From positions 4,092,001 to 4,156,000 of the forward strand of contig NZ_FNSY01000001.1 of NCBI RefSeq assembly GCF_900105515.1: a DNA stretch of 64,000 nt. Reading direction: 5' to 3'. The DNA is from Streptomyces sp. 2131.1. Its GTDB lineage: Bacteria > Actinomycetota > Actinomycetes > Streptomycetales > Streptomycetaceae. Of the stretch, positions 52,268-60,446 are shown one piece after another. The notes beneath the pieces are model-generated. The model did not search any database and was not told where the DNA came from. It saw only the letters and a program-made list of their open reading frames with translations. Position 1 is the stretch's first letter, and the number at the start of each line of letters is the position of its first letter. The translations under genes and the position numbers were made by a program.

Positions 52268-53452
52268 CTACGTCAGCGACTCTCGCACCGCGTTCACCAG
52301 CGAAACCGCACGCACATCGTCGGTACCTCCGATGACGCGGTTCATCGCGTAACCGAAGGCAACGACGTGTCCCGGATCGGCGAAAGCGAGCGATCCCCCG
52401 CGTCCGGTGTGACCGAAGGCGTTCGGCCCGGTCATGCGGGTCGCCTCAGTGGGCAGCATGTATCCGGAGCCGAATCGGCTCGGGGTCAGCATCACCTGGT
52501 CCCTCCTGTCAGCCTGCTCCGCAGTGGCAGCCGCCACCGCCTCCGGGGTGAGCAGGCGCACGCCGTCCACCTCGCCGATCAGCGCCGCGTACATCCGCGC
52601 CAGCGCGTGCGCGGTGCCGATGCCGTTCGAGGACGGGAGCTCGGCGGCCTGTACCTCCGGTGAGTCGAAGTCGATCTCGGCCGGGTCGGTGACCGCGAAG
52701 GCTCGGTTGCCGAGTGAGTTCGGGTCGCGCCAGGCGGCGACCTGTTCGCGGAGCTCCTCGGGGATGGAGTTGGCTGGCACAGTGGTGAGGTCGACGGGTG
52801 GGCGCCTGTACACCATGCGGCTGACTCGATCGCGTTCCGCCGCCGGCAGCCCGATGTAGAAGTCCAGCCCGAGGGGCGCCGCGATCTCGTCGGCGAAGAA
52901 GCGGCCCGGGGAGCGGCCGGACACCCGGCGGATCACCTCGCCGACCAGCCAGCCCCATGTCCTGCCGTGGTAACCGTGTGCCGTTCCCGGTGTCCACTGG
53001 GGGCGCTGGGCGGCCAGTGCCGCCGTCATGGGATACCAAGCCAGCGCTTCTTGAAGAGGCACGGCCTGATCCAGCGCGACGAGGCCGGCCTGGTGGGACA
53101 GGAGCCAGCGCACCGGGATGTCCGCCTTGCCGTTCGCGGCGAACTCGGGCCAGTATTCGGCCACCGGGGCGTCCAGGTCCAGGAGGCCGCGTTCGGCCAG
53201 CATGTGTGCGGCGGTCGCGGTCGCGCCCTTGGTCGCCGAGTAGACCAGTTGCAGCGTGTCGCGCGTCTACGGGCGACCGGTTCCGGGGTCGGCGATGCCA
53301 CCCCACAGGTCCACCACCGGCCGACCGTGCTGGTACACGCACACGGCAGCGCCGAGGTCACCGTGCTGCGAGAAGTTCGCCGCGAACGCCTGGCGCACCG
53401 GCTCGAATCCGGGCGCCCCGATCGCCTCGACGAGGTCTCGAAGAAGATGCAC
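52268..53452 (-). pseudogene. EstB/beta-lactamase-class serine hydrolase with an in-frame TAG
   Basis: Reading from GTG 53452: EAIGAPGFEPVRQAFAANFS, GRPVVDLWGGIADPGTGRP, then TAG at 53269-53267. The same frame continues TRDTLQLVYSATKGATATAA with the S-A-T-K nucleophile motif, and runs without further interruption to 52268 (about 394 residues in all). Family members have Trp at this position (RPW-x-RDTL), so TGG to TAG is likely. A later start would lack the N-terminal strand, and ATG 53203 would remove the active site. Probably a recently inactivated cell-wall or esterase enzyme. Confidence 0.85.
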
Positions 53453-53563
53453 AAGCGTCGCGCCAAGCAGCTGGCCAAGGCGAAGGCCAAGCTTGAGAAG
53501 GCGGAGCGGAGGGCACGCGAGGCGGCCGAGGCGGTGGCCACCCTGGAGGAGTCCGCGGCGTGA
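53447..53563 (+). CDS. Possible 38-residue Lys/Ala/Glu-rich peptide
   Basis: ATG 53447 to TGA 53563 encodes MHKRRAKQLAKAKAKLEKAE and a further alanine/glutamate helix. It fills the gap before the convergent HEAT-like gene. Composition is coiled-coil-like. No clear ribosome-binding site and no known family, so it may be spurious. Confidence 0.3.
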   Translation: MHKRRAKQLAKAKAKLEKAERRAREAAEAVATLEESAA

Positions 53564-53630
53564 TCTGTGTGCTGGATCCGTGCAGAGCGGCAGCTGCCGA
53601 CGGAGGCGAAGCACGGCCCTGGGGGCGCGG

Positions 53631-54386
53631 TCAGAACGGGAGATCTTCGGCGTCACCTACGGCGAGGTTCCATTCGGCCGACGGGGACGTGTCGCTCGTT
53701 GCGTCGCACACCTCGAACGCCTCCCGCCGGACTTCCAGGCCCGCAGTGTTCTCGCCCCATGCGGTGAGCGCTTCGATGGCTCGTTCCCGGTATTGCCACA
53801 GGGCGCTGACGGCCAGCGTCTCTCGTAGGGCTGGGGCCATGGCTTTGCGGTGGTGGTGCAGTTGAGGGTCGTCCAGCAGTGGGATGCAGGCGGCGAGTGC
53901 TGCCTCACGGACGTGCAGGTCGTGGTCGTCGAAGCAGGCGGAAGCGGCCGAGAAGAGCAGCGGACGGATCTCGCGGGTCTGGACGAAAGGAGGGTAGTCC
54001 TCGGGCGGGAAGCCGAAGCGGCGCATCGTCGCCTCGGCCTGGTCGTCGGCGGCGTTGGCCACCGAGTCCAGCCAGCCGAGGAGTTCGGCGCGCATCGGTC
54101 CGGGGAAGTCTCGGGGCCCTTTCTCGACAGGCAGGGCGGTGCGCGGGTCGAGGAGGATCGCGGCCACGTAGAGGGCGGCCGGGGTCGTTGCGGCGTAGAG
54201 GGTGTTCTGGTGGTGCACCACGTGGTGCAGGTGGTCCAGGGCCCGGGATCTCACACGCTGGTCGACATCCAACAGCGCGACGAGCTGTGTGGGGGTGTCC
54301 TCCGCTGTCCCGTAGGCGTGCTCCAGGCTGCCCCAGTCGGTTCCGGCGAGCAACACGGCTGGATCGGGCAGGGGATCCAGGCTCAC
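53631..54386 (-). CDS. HEAT-repeat-like protein, possible immunity-type
   Basis: 251 residues from ATG 54386. Repeated helical pairs with conserved-looking HVREAALAACIPLLDD and LDHLHHVVHHQNTLY resemble HEAT/armadillo-type repeats found in immunity and scaffold proteins. It overlaps the preceding gene by 4 bp (ATGA), forming a two-gene unit next to the tRNA end of the island. Function unknown. Confidence 0.72.
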   Translation of the reverse strand: MSLDPLPDPAVLLAGTDWGSLEHAYGTAEDTPTQLVALLDVDQRVRSRALDHLHHVVHHQNTLYAATTPAALYVAAILLDPRTALPVEKGPRDFPGPMRAELLGWLDSVANAADDQAEATMRRFGFPPEDYPPFVQTREIRPLLFSAASACFDDHDLHVREAALAACIPLLDDPQLHHHRKAMAPALRETLAVSALWQYRERAIEALTAWGENTAGLEVRREAFEVCDATSDTSPSAEWNLAVGDAEDLPF

Positions 54387-54715
54387 TGATGCTCCTGCCA
54401 GGCTCGGTCCATAGCCTTGGCTGACGCGTCTTGGGCGAGCTTCTCGATCTCCGCAGGCGCTTCCCGCTCGTCGAGGACGAAGAGCCGGCCGTTGACGAGT
54501 CTGGTCGTGGGCTTCCAGCCCAGACGGTGGCCCGCCTCACGGGCAGCCCGCCGGACGTCTTTGAGCTCGCCCATCTCTGCGAGATCGTCGCTGCTCAGGA
54601 TCAGCTGTCCGTAGTAGCCCTTGTACTGCGGCTTCAGTGCACCCCGCATCATCGACTCAAGCCGGCCAACCAGCTTCTCGTACCTTCGTCGGGCCAGCTC
54701 GTCCTTCGCGGGCAT
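54383..54715 (-). CDS. Unknown small basic/charged protein, partner of the HEAT-like gene
   Basis: 110 residues from ATG 54715. A charged N-terminal helix (DELARRRYEKLVGRLESMM) is followed by YKGYYGQLILSS and WKPTTRLVNGRLFVLDE. No signal peptide, membrane segment or known motif. It is the gene closest to the attachment tRNA, the position usually held by excisionase or integrase genes, but it shows no recognisable recombination motif. Confidence 0.7.
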   Translation of the reverse strand: MPAKDELARRRYEKLVGRLESMMRGALKPQYKGYYGQLILSSDDLAEMGELKDVRRAAREAGHRLGWKPTTRLVNGRLFVLDEREAPAEIEKLAQDASAKAMDRAWQEHQ

Positions 54716-54778
54716 CTCGCACAGTTCCCCACCTCTGCCCGCAGCCGCATGTGTGCCATATGTGTGCTGCGAGTACGA

Positions 54779-54809
54779 AGGCCCTCCCGCCCGACGGGCG
54801 GAAGGGCCT
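54779..54809 (-). terminator. Replacement terminator downstream of tRNA-Arg, supplied by the island
   Basis: 15-base arms (AGGCCCTCCCGCCCG / CGGGCGGAAGGGCCT, one mismatch) around a single base lie 18 bp 3' of the tRNA repeat. The original terminator is now 13.5 kb away at 41231-41264. Confidence 0.65.
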
Positions 54810-54826
54810 CTGACCTGGTGTTTCTC

Positions 54827-54870
54827 TGTGCCCCCGGCAGGATTCGAACCTGCGACACCCGCTTTAGGAG
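54827..54870 (-). repeat. Island attachment repeat, tRNA-side copy
   Basis: Identical over 44 bp to 41269-41312; this copy is the 3' half of the intact tRNA-Arg(CCU). Confidence 0.95.
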
Positions 54871-54901
54871 AGCGGTGCTCTATCCCCTGAGCTACGAAGG
54901 C
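54829..54901 (-). tRNA. tRNA-Arg (anticodon CCU)
   Basis: 73 nt, CCA not encoded. Acceptor GCCTTCG / CGGGGGC (two G-U wobbles), D arm GCTC...GAGC, anticodon loop CTCCTAA on a CCGCT/AGCGG stem, variable GTGTC, T arm GCAGG-TTCGAAT-CCTGC, discriminator A. Reads AGG codons. It is the integration site of the adjoining island. Confidence 0.97.
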
Positions 54902-55012
54902 TGGGCTTGGTCGCCGCCGTCAGTGTAGCGGGTGGTTCGGTCGGCGTACGGGGGGTTGGGGGTGCGGGGATCTTGGTAGGGGAGAGGCGTCGGGCGTGAG
55001 GGGGAGCTGGTC

Positions 55013-55834
55013 GTGGCGTACGACCTGTTGACCGTTGGTGCCGTTGGGCCCGCTGTTATGGCGAATGCGCTTGCCGGGGTCCTGGGCGTCGCCGTGCAGG
55101 ACGTCGACGTGGCCGATGCCGATGGGGATCAGGAGTCGCGGGACTGGGAGGCGGCCGTCCTGTGTACGTACCACGGCCTGCGCGGGGACCTGGCGTTCTC
55201 GATCGACGTCTACGCGCAGGAGTTCGTGGCCGACCAGCCGGCCGAGAGCGAGGTCGCCGCGGTCTTGGCGAAGGCCGCCGGGACCACCGTGCTGTTTCCC
55301 GCGGACGAGGCCCCGCCCAGCGCGTACTGGGCCGTCACGCCCGAGGGCATGCTCACCCGGGCCCGGCTCGAACCGTCCGACGACGAGCCGCCGGTGTTCA
55401 CGGTCACCGCGGTCGAGGCGCCCGTGCCGGAACTGCCCGGGGCGGTCGTGGAGCGGTTCGCCGAGATCGTACGGGAGCAGCGGCCGGAGACCCCCGTGGC
55501 CGACGCGTTCCTGGCGTCGGTCACGGAGTTCCCGCTCGACGGCAGCCTCGTCGTGTGGGAGCGGGTGATCCGGCAGATGGAGTCCGGGTGGGCGCCCTCC
55601 GGGTGGTATCCGGCCGATCTGTACCGGGAGCGGCTGGAGGCGCGGGATGCCCTCGCCGAAAGGGCGGGGGAGCTGCCCGCGGTGGTCGCCGCGCGGCTCG
55701 GAGAGGTGCTTCGGGAGCTGGACGCGATCTTCGTCGCCGGCACCGAGGACGATCCGGACGGGAGCCTTCGGGGCAGACACGCCGGCTGGTGGTGGTACCG
55801 GAGACCGGTGCCCGCGCCCTGGGACACCCCCTAG
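55013..55834 (+). CDS. Unknown protein conserved-looking in streptomycetes
   Basis: 273 residues from GTG 55013, preceded by GGGGGAG. Acidic, soluble, with a strand-rich first half (VLCTYHGLRGDLAFSIDVYAQEF) and a helical second half (WERVIRQMESGWAPSGWYPADLYRERLEARDAL). No motif recognised. The stop codon shares CTAG with the convergent metalloprotease stop. Confidence 0.78.
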   Translation: MAYDLLTVGAVGPAVMANALAGVLGVAVQDVDVADADGDQESRDWEAAVLCTYHGLRGDLAFSIDVYAQEFVADQPAESEVAAVLAKAAGTTVLFPADEAPPSAYWAVTPEGMLTRARLEPSDDEPPVFTVTAVEAPVPELPGAVVERFAEIVREQRPETPVADAFLASVTEFPLDGSLVVWERVIRQMESGWAPSGWYPADLYRERLEARDALAERAGELPAVVAARLGEVLRELDAIFVAGTEDDPDGSLRGRHAGWWWYRRPVPAPWDTP

Positions 55835-57111
55835 GGTCGCGTCACCTGCACCCGGTAGTCCCCCTTCTCGTCCTTCTCCAGCACCGAGATCCGTATCCCG
55901 TTGGCCCGGTCCGTGAAGGTGTCGCCCGGCTGGAACGCGGCGTCGGAGAGTTCCGCGTGGACGTTGGGGAGGCGGGTGCAGCCGGGGCTGTCCTCCGTGC
56001 TGTCGGTGACCGAGACCGGGCCCTGGCCGGTGTCCACGTCGGAGCTGACCTTGTAGATGAGGACGCCGGGGCGGCAGACCGCCTCGTCGTTGCCCGCCTG
56101 GGTGCGGACCTCCACCGCGTAGCCGGACTCCGCGGTCAGGGGGACGAACGCCAGCTTCAGGCCGCCGCGGGTGGCCAGGGGTTCCAGGACGTGGTCCGTG
56201 GTGCCGGGCCGGGCGGCGCAGCTGACCTGGTCGTTGTCCAGCCAGCCGAGCTTCCACTTGTGCCAGCCGAGCATGTCGTTGTTGGCGCCCCAGTCCTCGG
56301 ACATGATGTCCCAGTGCCCGACGGAGCCGCCGCCCTCCAGCGTGTAGAGGTCGGGCAGCCCGAAGACGTGGCCGTTCTCGTGGGGCAGGACCCGGTAGCC
56401 GGTCCGGGCGTACGAGCCGGAGCCGTCGTCCTGGCGGCTGTAGACGAAGGACGTGTTGGACAGTGGCACCCCGTCCGCGAGCGGGGCCTCGTCGTTGCCC
56501 GAGAAGGTCACCGACAGCACGGTGTCCAGCGCCGAGGGCCCGGCGTTCGGGGTGACCAGGATGTTGACCAGGTCGTACTCGTCGAAGTCCACCCTCGGGT
56601 CCGCGGCGGCCACGATGTCCTGGACCAGGTGGCGGTAGCCGGGCTCGTACGGGGAGCCCCGCTCGATCCCGTACTCCTCGAAGGGCAGCGGCATCCGCAG
56701 CCACGAGTGGATCGGGGCCTCCGGTATGTAGGTGAGCCGCCCGTACGAGCTCGTCCGGAACCAGTCCGTGGTCTGCGGGAAGAATTCCGCCAGGCGGTCC
56801 ATGGCCGGCTCGGTGCCCTGGGCGTCCGGGAAGTCGATCATGAGGTTCAGGGCGCGGACGCGGCCGGTGGAGCGGGCGTAGCCGGGCTGGGTCGGCATGC
56901 CCTCCGACATCTGTACGCCCATGGAGGACGCGATCCGGCAGGGGCCGAGGCCGGTCGCCGGCGGGGCCGTCGCGGCGGGGCCGGCCGACGCGGGGCTCTG
57001 CAGGGGCAGGGTGCTGCTCGCCGTCGCCAGGGCCGCGATGACCAGGGCCGTCGCGGCGCCGAGTGCGACCGGGCGGCGGTGCCTGCGTATCCGGCGGCGG
57101 GGCTGCTGCAT
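55831..57111 (-). CDS. Secreted M6-family-like metalloprotease
   Basis: 426 residues from ATG 57111. A twin-basic signal peptide (RRRIRRHRR then ALGAATALVIAALATAS) directs export. The zinc motif HENGH (VLPHENGHVFGLPDLY) with a downstream GHWDIMSEDWG block matches M6/immune-inhibitor-A-like peptidases. The C-terminal domain (PGDTFTDRANGIRISVL) is beta-rich. Probably cleaves extracellular proteins. It is divergent from the TetR gene and overlaps the previous gene only at the stop. Confidence 0.9.
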   Translation of the reverse strand: MQQPRRRIRRHRRPVALGAATALVIAALATASSTLPLQSPASAGPAATAPPATGLGPCRIASSMGVQMSEGMPTQPGYARSTGRVRALNLMIDFPDAQGTEPAMDRLAEFFPQTTDWFRTSSYGRLTYIPEAPIHSWLRMPLPFEEYGIERGSPYEPGYRHLVQDIVAAADPRVDFDEYDLVNILVTPNAGPSALDTVLSVTFSGNDEAPLADGVPLSNTSFVYSRQDDGSGSYARTGYRVLPHENGHVFGLPDLYTLEGGGSVGHWDIMSEDWGANNDMLGWHKWKLGWLDNDQVSCAARPGTTDHVLEPLATRGGLKLAFVPLTAESGYAVEVRTQAGNDEAVCRPGVLIYKVSSDVDTGQGPVSVTDSTEDSPGCTRLPNVHAELSDAAFQPGDTFTDRANGIRISVLEKDEKGDYRVQVTRP

Positions 57112-57278
57112 CGAGGCGCCTTCCGGTCCGCGGCAGCCGGCCGACCCCGGCTGCGCTCTGCCGTCAGCCTCTGCCGGGTGATCGCGGGCCGCTCGCTGGG
57201 TGCGCCGTTCGGTTGGTTTTCGAGGACAGTGGTGTACGTGACGCAGGTCACAAAGTGCGGGGAAATAACCGGGGAGGG

Positions 57279-57316
57279 TTTCCCCGTTTGAACTCGTGTC
57301 CCCGCGAAACGGGGAA
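57279..57316. promoter_or_regulatory. Candidate TetR operator between protease and regulator
   Basis: Inverted repeat TTTCCCCGTTT (57279-57289) / AAACGGGGAA (57307-57316), with a related half GGGGAAATAACC nearby. It sits in the divergent region immediately upstream of the tetR start. Confidence 0.5.
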
Positions 57317-57383
57317 GCGGTCCCCGGTTGGTCCTCCGGCCGGAACCGCGAGGGACGAGAACCGGAAGAGAAGGAGCACTGCC

Positions 57384-58031
57384 GTGGCCACCACCGCACC
57401 CGCGCAGCCGCGTACGCCCCGGCCGAGGGCCGACGCACTGCGCAACCGGGAGCGGATCGTGACGGCCGCGCGCGAGATGTTCGTCGAGTTCGGGCCGGAC
57501 GTGCCGCTCGACGAGGTCGCCCGCCGCGCCGGCGTCGGCAACGCCACCCTCTACCGGAACTTCCCCGACCGGGCCGCCCTCGTCCACGAGGTCGTGCTCG
57601 CCGTCACCTCACGCACCACCGACCGCGCCGAGGAGGCGGCCGCCGAGGAGGCGGACCCCTTCGACGCGCTCACCCGCTTCGTCCACGCGGCGGCCGACGA
57701 ACGCATCGGGGCCCTGTGCCCCATGCTGTCCGGCGGCTTCGACAAGGACCACCCCGAACTGCTCGCCGAGCGCCGGCGCCTCGAAGAGGCCGTCGAAGGG
57801 CTCGTCGCGCGCGCCATGTCCGCCGGGCGCCTGCGTACCGACATCGCCGTCGGTGACGTACTGGTCGCCCTCTCCCAGCTCACCCGGCCGCTGCCGGGCA
57901 TCGCCTGCCCGAACATCGACCGGTTCACCCACCGCCACATCCAGCTGTTCCTGGACGGACTGGAGGCCCCGGCCCGGTCCGTACTCCCCGGAACGGCGGC
58001 GACCTTGGAGGACCTGCGGCGCCGGACGTGA
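57384..58031 (+). CDS. TetR-family repressor
   Basis: 215 residues from GTG 57384 with AAGGAG upstream. The N-terminal HTH (RIVTAAREMFVEFGPDVPLDEVARRAGVGNATLYRNFPDRAALV) is canonical. The ligand-binding domain is helical and family-typical for drug-responsive SACE/TetR regulators. It lies 153 bp upstream of a DHA2 exporter in the same direction, so it probably controls that gene. Confidence 0.95.
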   Translation: MATTAPAQPRTPRPRADALRNRERIVTAAREMFVEFGPDVPLDEVARRAGVGNATLYRNFPDRAALVHEVVLAVTSRTTDRAEEAAAEEADPFDALTRFVHAAADERIGALCPMLSGGFDKDHPELLAERRRLEEAVEGLVARAMSAGRLRTDIAVGDVLVALSQLTRPLPGIACPNIDRFTHRHIQLFLDGLEAPARSVLPGTAATLEDLRRRT

Positions 58032-58184
58032 CGTGATCCGCGCCCGCCGTTCCCTCTTCTTCTCCCTGACCTGAAGCCCGACGACCCTCCTTTCCACAGA
58101 CCTGCCCTCAGCCGTGCCCGCGACCGGCGGCACGCACGGTTCGCGATCTCTTGCGCCCTCGCGCGCCCCTAGGTGGCTACTCCC

Positions 58185-59717
58185 ATGTCAAAAACTGCTG
58201 ATCTCCGACTCCCCGACCCCAGCCGCTGGAAAGCGCTGGCGTTCATCGCGCTCGCTCAGTTGATGGTCGTGCTCGACGCCACGATCGTGAACATCGCGCT
58301 GCCGCACGCCCAGACCGCGCTCGGCATCACCGACGCCAACAAGCAGTGGGTCATCACCGCCTACGCCCTCGCCTTCGGCGGTCTGCTGCTCTTCGGCGGG
58401 CGTATAGCCGACCTCTGGGGCCGCAAGCGCACTTTCGTCGTCGGCCTCATCGGCTTCGCGCTGGCCTCCGCGCTCGGCGGCGCCGCGCAGAACCAGGGGA
58501 TGCTGTTCGGCTCCCGCGCCCTCCAGGGCGTCTTCGGCGCACTGCTCGCCCCGGCCGCGCTCTCGCTGCTCGCGGTGATGTTCACCGACGCCAAGGAGCG
58601 CGCCAAGGCGTTCGGCATCTACGGGGCGATCGCCGGTGGCGGGGGCGCCGTCGGCCTGATCCTCGGCGGTCTCCTCACCCAGACGCTGAACTGGCGCTGG
58701 ACGTTCTTCGTCAACATCCCCTTCGCGGTCGTCGCCGCGGCCGGTGCGTACTTCGTCATCCGTGAGCCCGCCGGCACCCGCAACCGCTCCCCGCTCGACA
58801 TCCCCGGCGTCGTCCTGTCCGCGCTGGGTCTGGTCTCGCTGGTGTACGGGTTCACCCGCGCCGAGTCCGCGGGCTGGTCGGACGCGCTGACCGTCGGCTC
58901 GTTCGTCGCCTCCGCCGTCCTGCTGCTGGCCTTCGTCCTGACCGAGGCCAAGGTCAAGTCGCCGCTGCTCCCGCTGCGCGTGGTGATGGACCGCAACCGC
59001 GGTGGCGTCTACCTGTCGCTGGGCCTGGCCGTCATCGCGATGTTCGGCCTGTTCCTCTTCCTCACGTACTACCTCCAGGTCGTCAAGGGCTACTCGCCGA
59101 TCAAGACCGGCTTCGCCTTCATGCCGATGATCGCGGGCATGATCACCGGGTCCACGCAGATCGGTGCCCGGCTGATGACGCGGGTCCCGGCCCGCAAGCT
59201 GATGGGTCCGGGCTTCCTGACCGCCGCGGTCGGCATGCTGCTGCTGACGCGCCTGGGCATCGACTCCTCGTACGCCGCGGTCATCCTGCCGGGCCAGCTG
59301 CTGCTGGGTCTGGGCATGGGTACGGCGTTCATGCCGGCGATGTCGCTGGCCACGCACGGGGTCGAGCCGCGTGACGCGGGTGTCGCTTCCGCGATGGTCA
59401 ACACCTCGCAGCAGGTGGGCGGTGCGATCGGTACGGCCCTGCTGAACACGATCGCCGCCTCGGCCGCCACGGCGTACGCCACCTCGCACGCCGCGCTCGG
59501 TGCCAAGAACCCCGAGCTGCTGAAGCTCCAGTCGATGGTGCACGGCTTCACCGGCGCCATCTGGTGGGCGGTCGGCATCCTGGTGGTCGCCGCCGCGATC
59601 GCGCTGACCTTCATCAACGCGGGCCGTCCGGGGGAGGCGGGGACCTCGGACGGTTCCGCCTCCGGTGAGGTGGACGGGGTCGAGGACGAGTTCAAGGTCC
59701 CGGTCGTCGCCCACTGA
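58185..59717 (+). CDS. DHA2-family (14-TM) MFS drug exporter
   Basis: 510 residues from ATG 58185 (AGGTGG eight bases upstream); GTG 58173 would add four residues. Fourteen hydrophobic helices, motif A GGRIADLWGRKRTF, the DHA2 opening LAQLMVVLDATIVNIALP and motif C-like GGGAVGLILGG. Proton-driven efflux of amphipathic compounds, substrate not inferable. The C-terminus is acidic. Regulated by the adjacent TetR gene (inference). Confidence 0.95.
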   Translation: MSKTADLRLPDPSRWKALAFIALAQLMVVLDATIVNIALPHAQTALGITDANKQWVITAYALAFGGLLLFGGRIADLWGRKRTFVVGLIGFALASALGGAAQNQGMLFGSRALQGVFGALLAPAALSLLAVMFTDAKERAKAFGIYGAIAGGGGAVGLILGGLLTQTLNWRWTFFVNIPFAVVAAAGAYFVIREPAGTRNRSPLDIPGVVLSALGLVSLVYGFTRAESAGWSDALTVGSFVASAVLLLAFVLTEAKVKSPLLPLRVVMDRNRGGVYLSLGLAVIAMFGLFLFLTYYLQVVKGYSPIKTGFAFMPMIAGMITGSTQIGARLMTRVPARKLMGPGFLTAAVGMLLLTRLGIDSSYAAVILPGQLLLGLGMGTAFMPAMSLATHGVEPRDAGVASAMVNTSQQVGGAIGTALLNTIAASAATAYATSHAALGAKNPELLKLQSMVHGFTGAIWWAVGILVVAAAIALTFINAGRPGEAGTSDGSASGEVDGVEDEFKVPVVAH

Positions 59718-59798
59718 TCCACAGGAGCGCCGATACGCCTCTGCCCCGGTTCCCTCGTACGAGAGGACCGGGGCAGAAGTGCGTCGCGGGCGGGTGGC

Positions 59799-60311
59799 TC
59801 AGCGCAGCCAGGGGAGGTCGGCGTCCGCGCCCTCCGGCTGGAGTCCGGCGGCGAGGATCTTCATGATCTCGCCCAGCGAGCGGACCTGCTCGGGCGTGAG
59901 GCGGTCGAACATCGCCTGGCGGACGGCCTTCACATGGCCGGGCGCGGAGCGGCGGAGCATCTCGTAGCCCTCGTCGGTGAGGACCGCGTTCTGGCCGCGC
60001 TTGTCGGAGGGGCAGTCCTCGCGGCGCACCCAGCCGTTCTTCTCCAGCCGGGCCACCGCGTGCGAGAGGCGGGAGCGGGTGATCTTGGCGTCCTTGGCCA
60101 GTTCGGTCATCCGCATTTGGCGGCGGGGTGCCTGGGAGAGCTGGACGAGCAGGCCGTAGTAGATGTGCGGCATGCCGGCATCGGCCTGCAACTGGCGGTC
60201 GAGGTGATCCTCCAGGAGCGTGGTGGCGTGCAGATACGCACGCCAGACGCATTGTTCTTCGTCGGTGAGCCAGAGCGGCGCACCGGTTGATGCCGTGGTC
60301 ATGTACTCCAC
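59799..60311 (-). CDS. MarR-family regulator
   Basis: 170 residues from GTG 60311 (ATG 60302 possible). The winged helix reads MRMTELAKDAKITRSRLSHAVARLEKNGWV and DKRGQNAVLTDEGYEML. It is divergent from the dioxygenase gene, which it probably controls in response to an aromatic ligand or oxidant. Dyads lie in the 135-bp shared region. Confidence 0.94.
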   Translation of the reverse strand: MEYMTTASTGAPLWLTDEEQCVWRAYLHATTLLEDHLDRQLQADAGMPHIYYGLLVQLSQAPRRQMRMTELAKDAKITRSRLSHAVARLEKNGWVRREDCPSDKRGQNAVLTDEGYEMLRRSAPGHVKAVRQAMFDRLTPEQVRSLGEIMKILAAGLQPEGADADLPWLR

Positions 60312-60363
60312 TGTACGACCTTTTCTTGAAAGTTGAACTAGATAGAGCTAAGGTCTCCGAAGG

Positions 60364-60409
60364 TAGGAGCTTGAAGATTAAAGAATCTTCCCTGTCGAAG
60401 GCTCCTACA
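60364..60409. promoter_or_regulatory. Nested dyads between marR and the dioxygenase gene
   Basis: An outer pair GTAGGAGC (60364-60371) / GCTCCTAC (60402-60409) encloses GAAGATT (60374-60380) / AATCTTC (60385-60391). The adjacent TTGAAAGTTGAACT (60327-60340) resembles MarR half-sites. The AT-rich stretch stands out. It may be an operator or an RNA hairpin in the dioxygenase leader. Confidence 0.5.
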
Positions 60410-60446
60410 GAAGACTTACCTTGAGTAGCCGCAGATGGGGAGTGTC

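Larger units (their letters stand above)
41269..54870. mobile_element. 13.6-kb genomic island in tRNA-Arg(CCU), carrying a type I restriction-modification module
   Basis: Bounded by a 44-bp direct repeat of the tRNA 3' half, the hallmark of tyrosine-recombinase integration. The intact tRNA is at the right end and the chromosomal terminator is displaced to the left end. Cargo: YgjP-like peptidase, HsdR, HsdS (IS-interrupted), HsdM, half-HsdS, HEPN protein, a serine-hydrolase pseudogene and a HEAT-like pair. No integrase, excisionase or replication gene was found, so it is probably a degenerate or passively mobilised element. Confidence 0.88.

Noticed and set aside
51965..52335. Short frames on both strands in the gap upstream of the HEPN gene
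   Set aside because: No ribosome-binding sites or protein-like composition; more likely promoter DNA.
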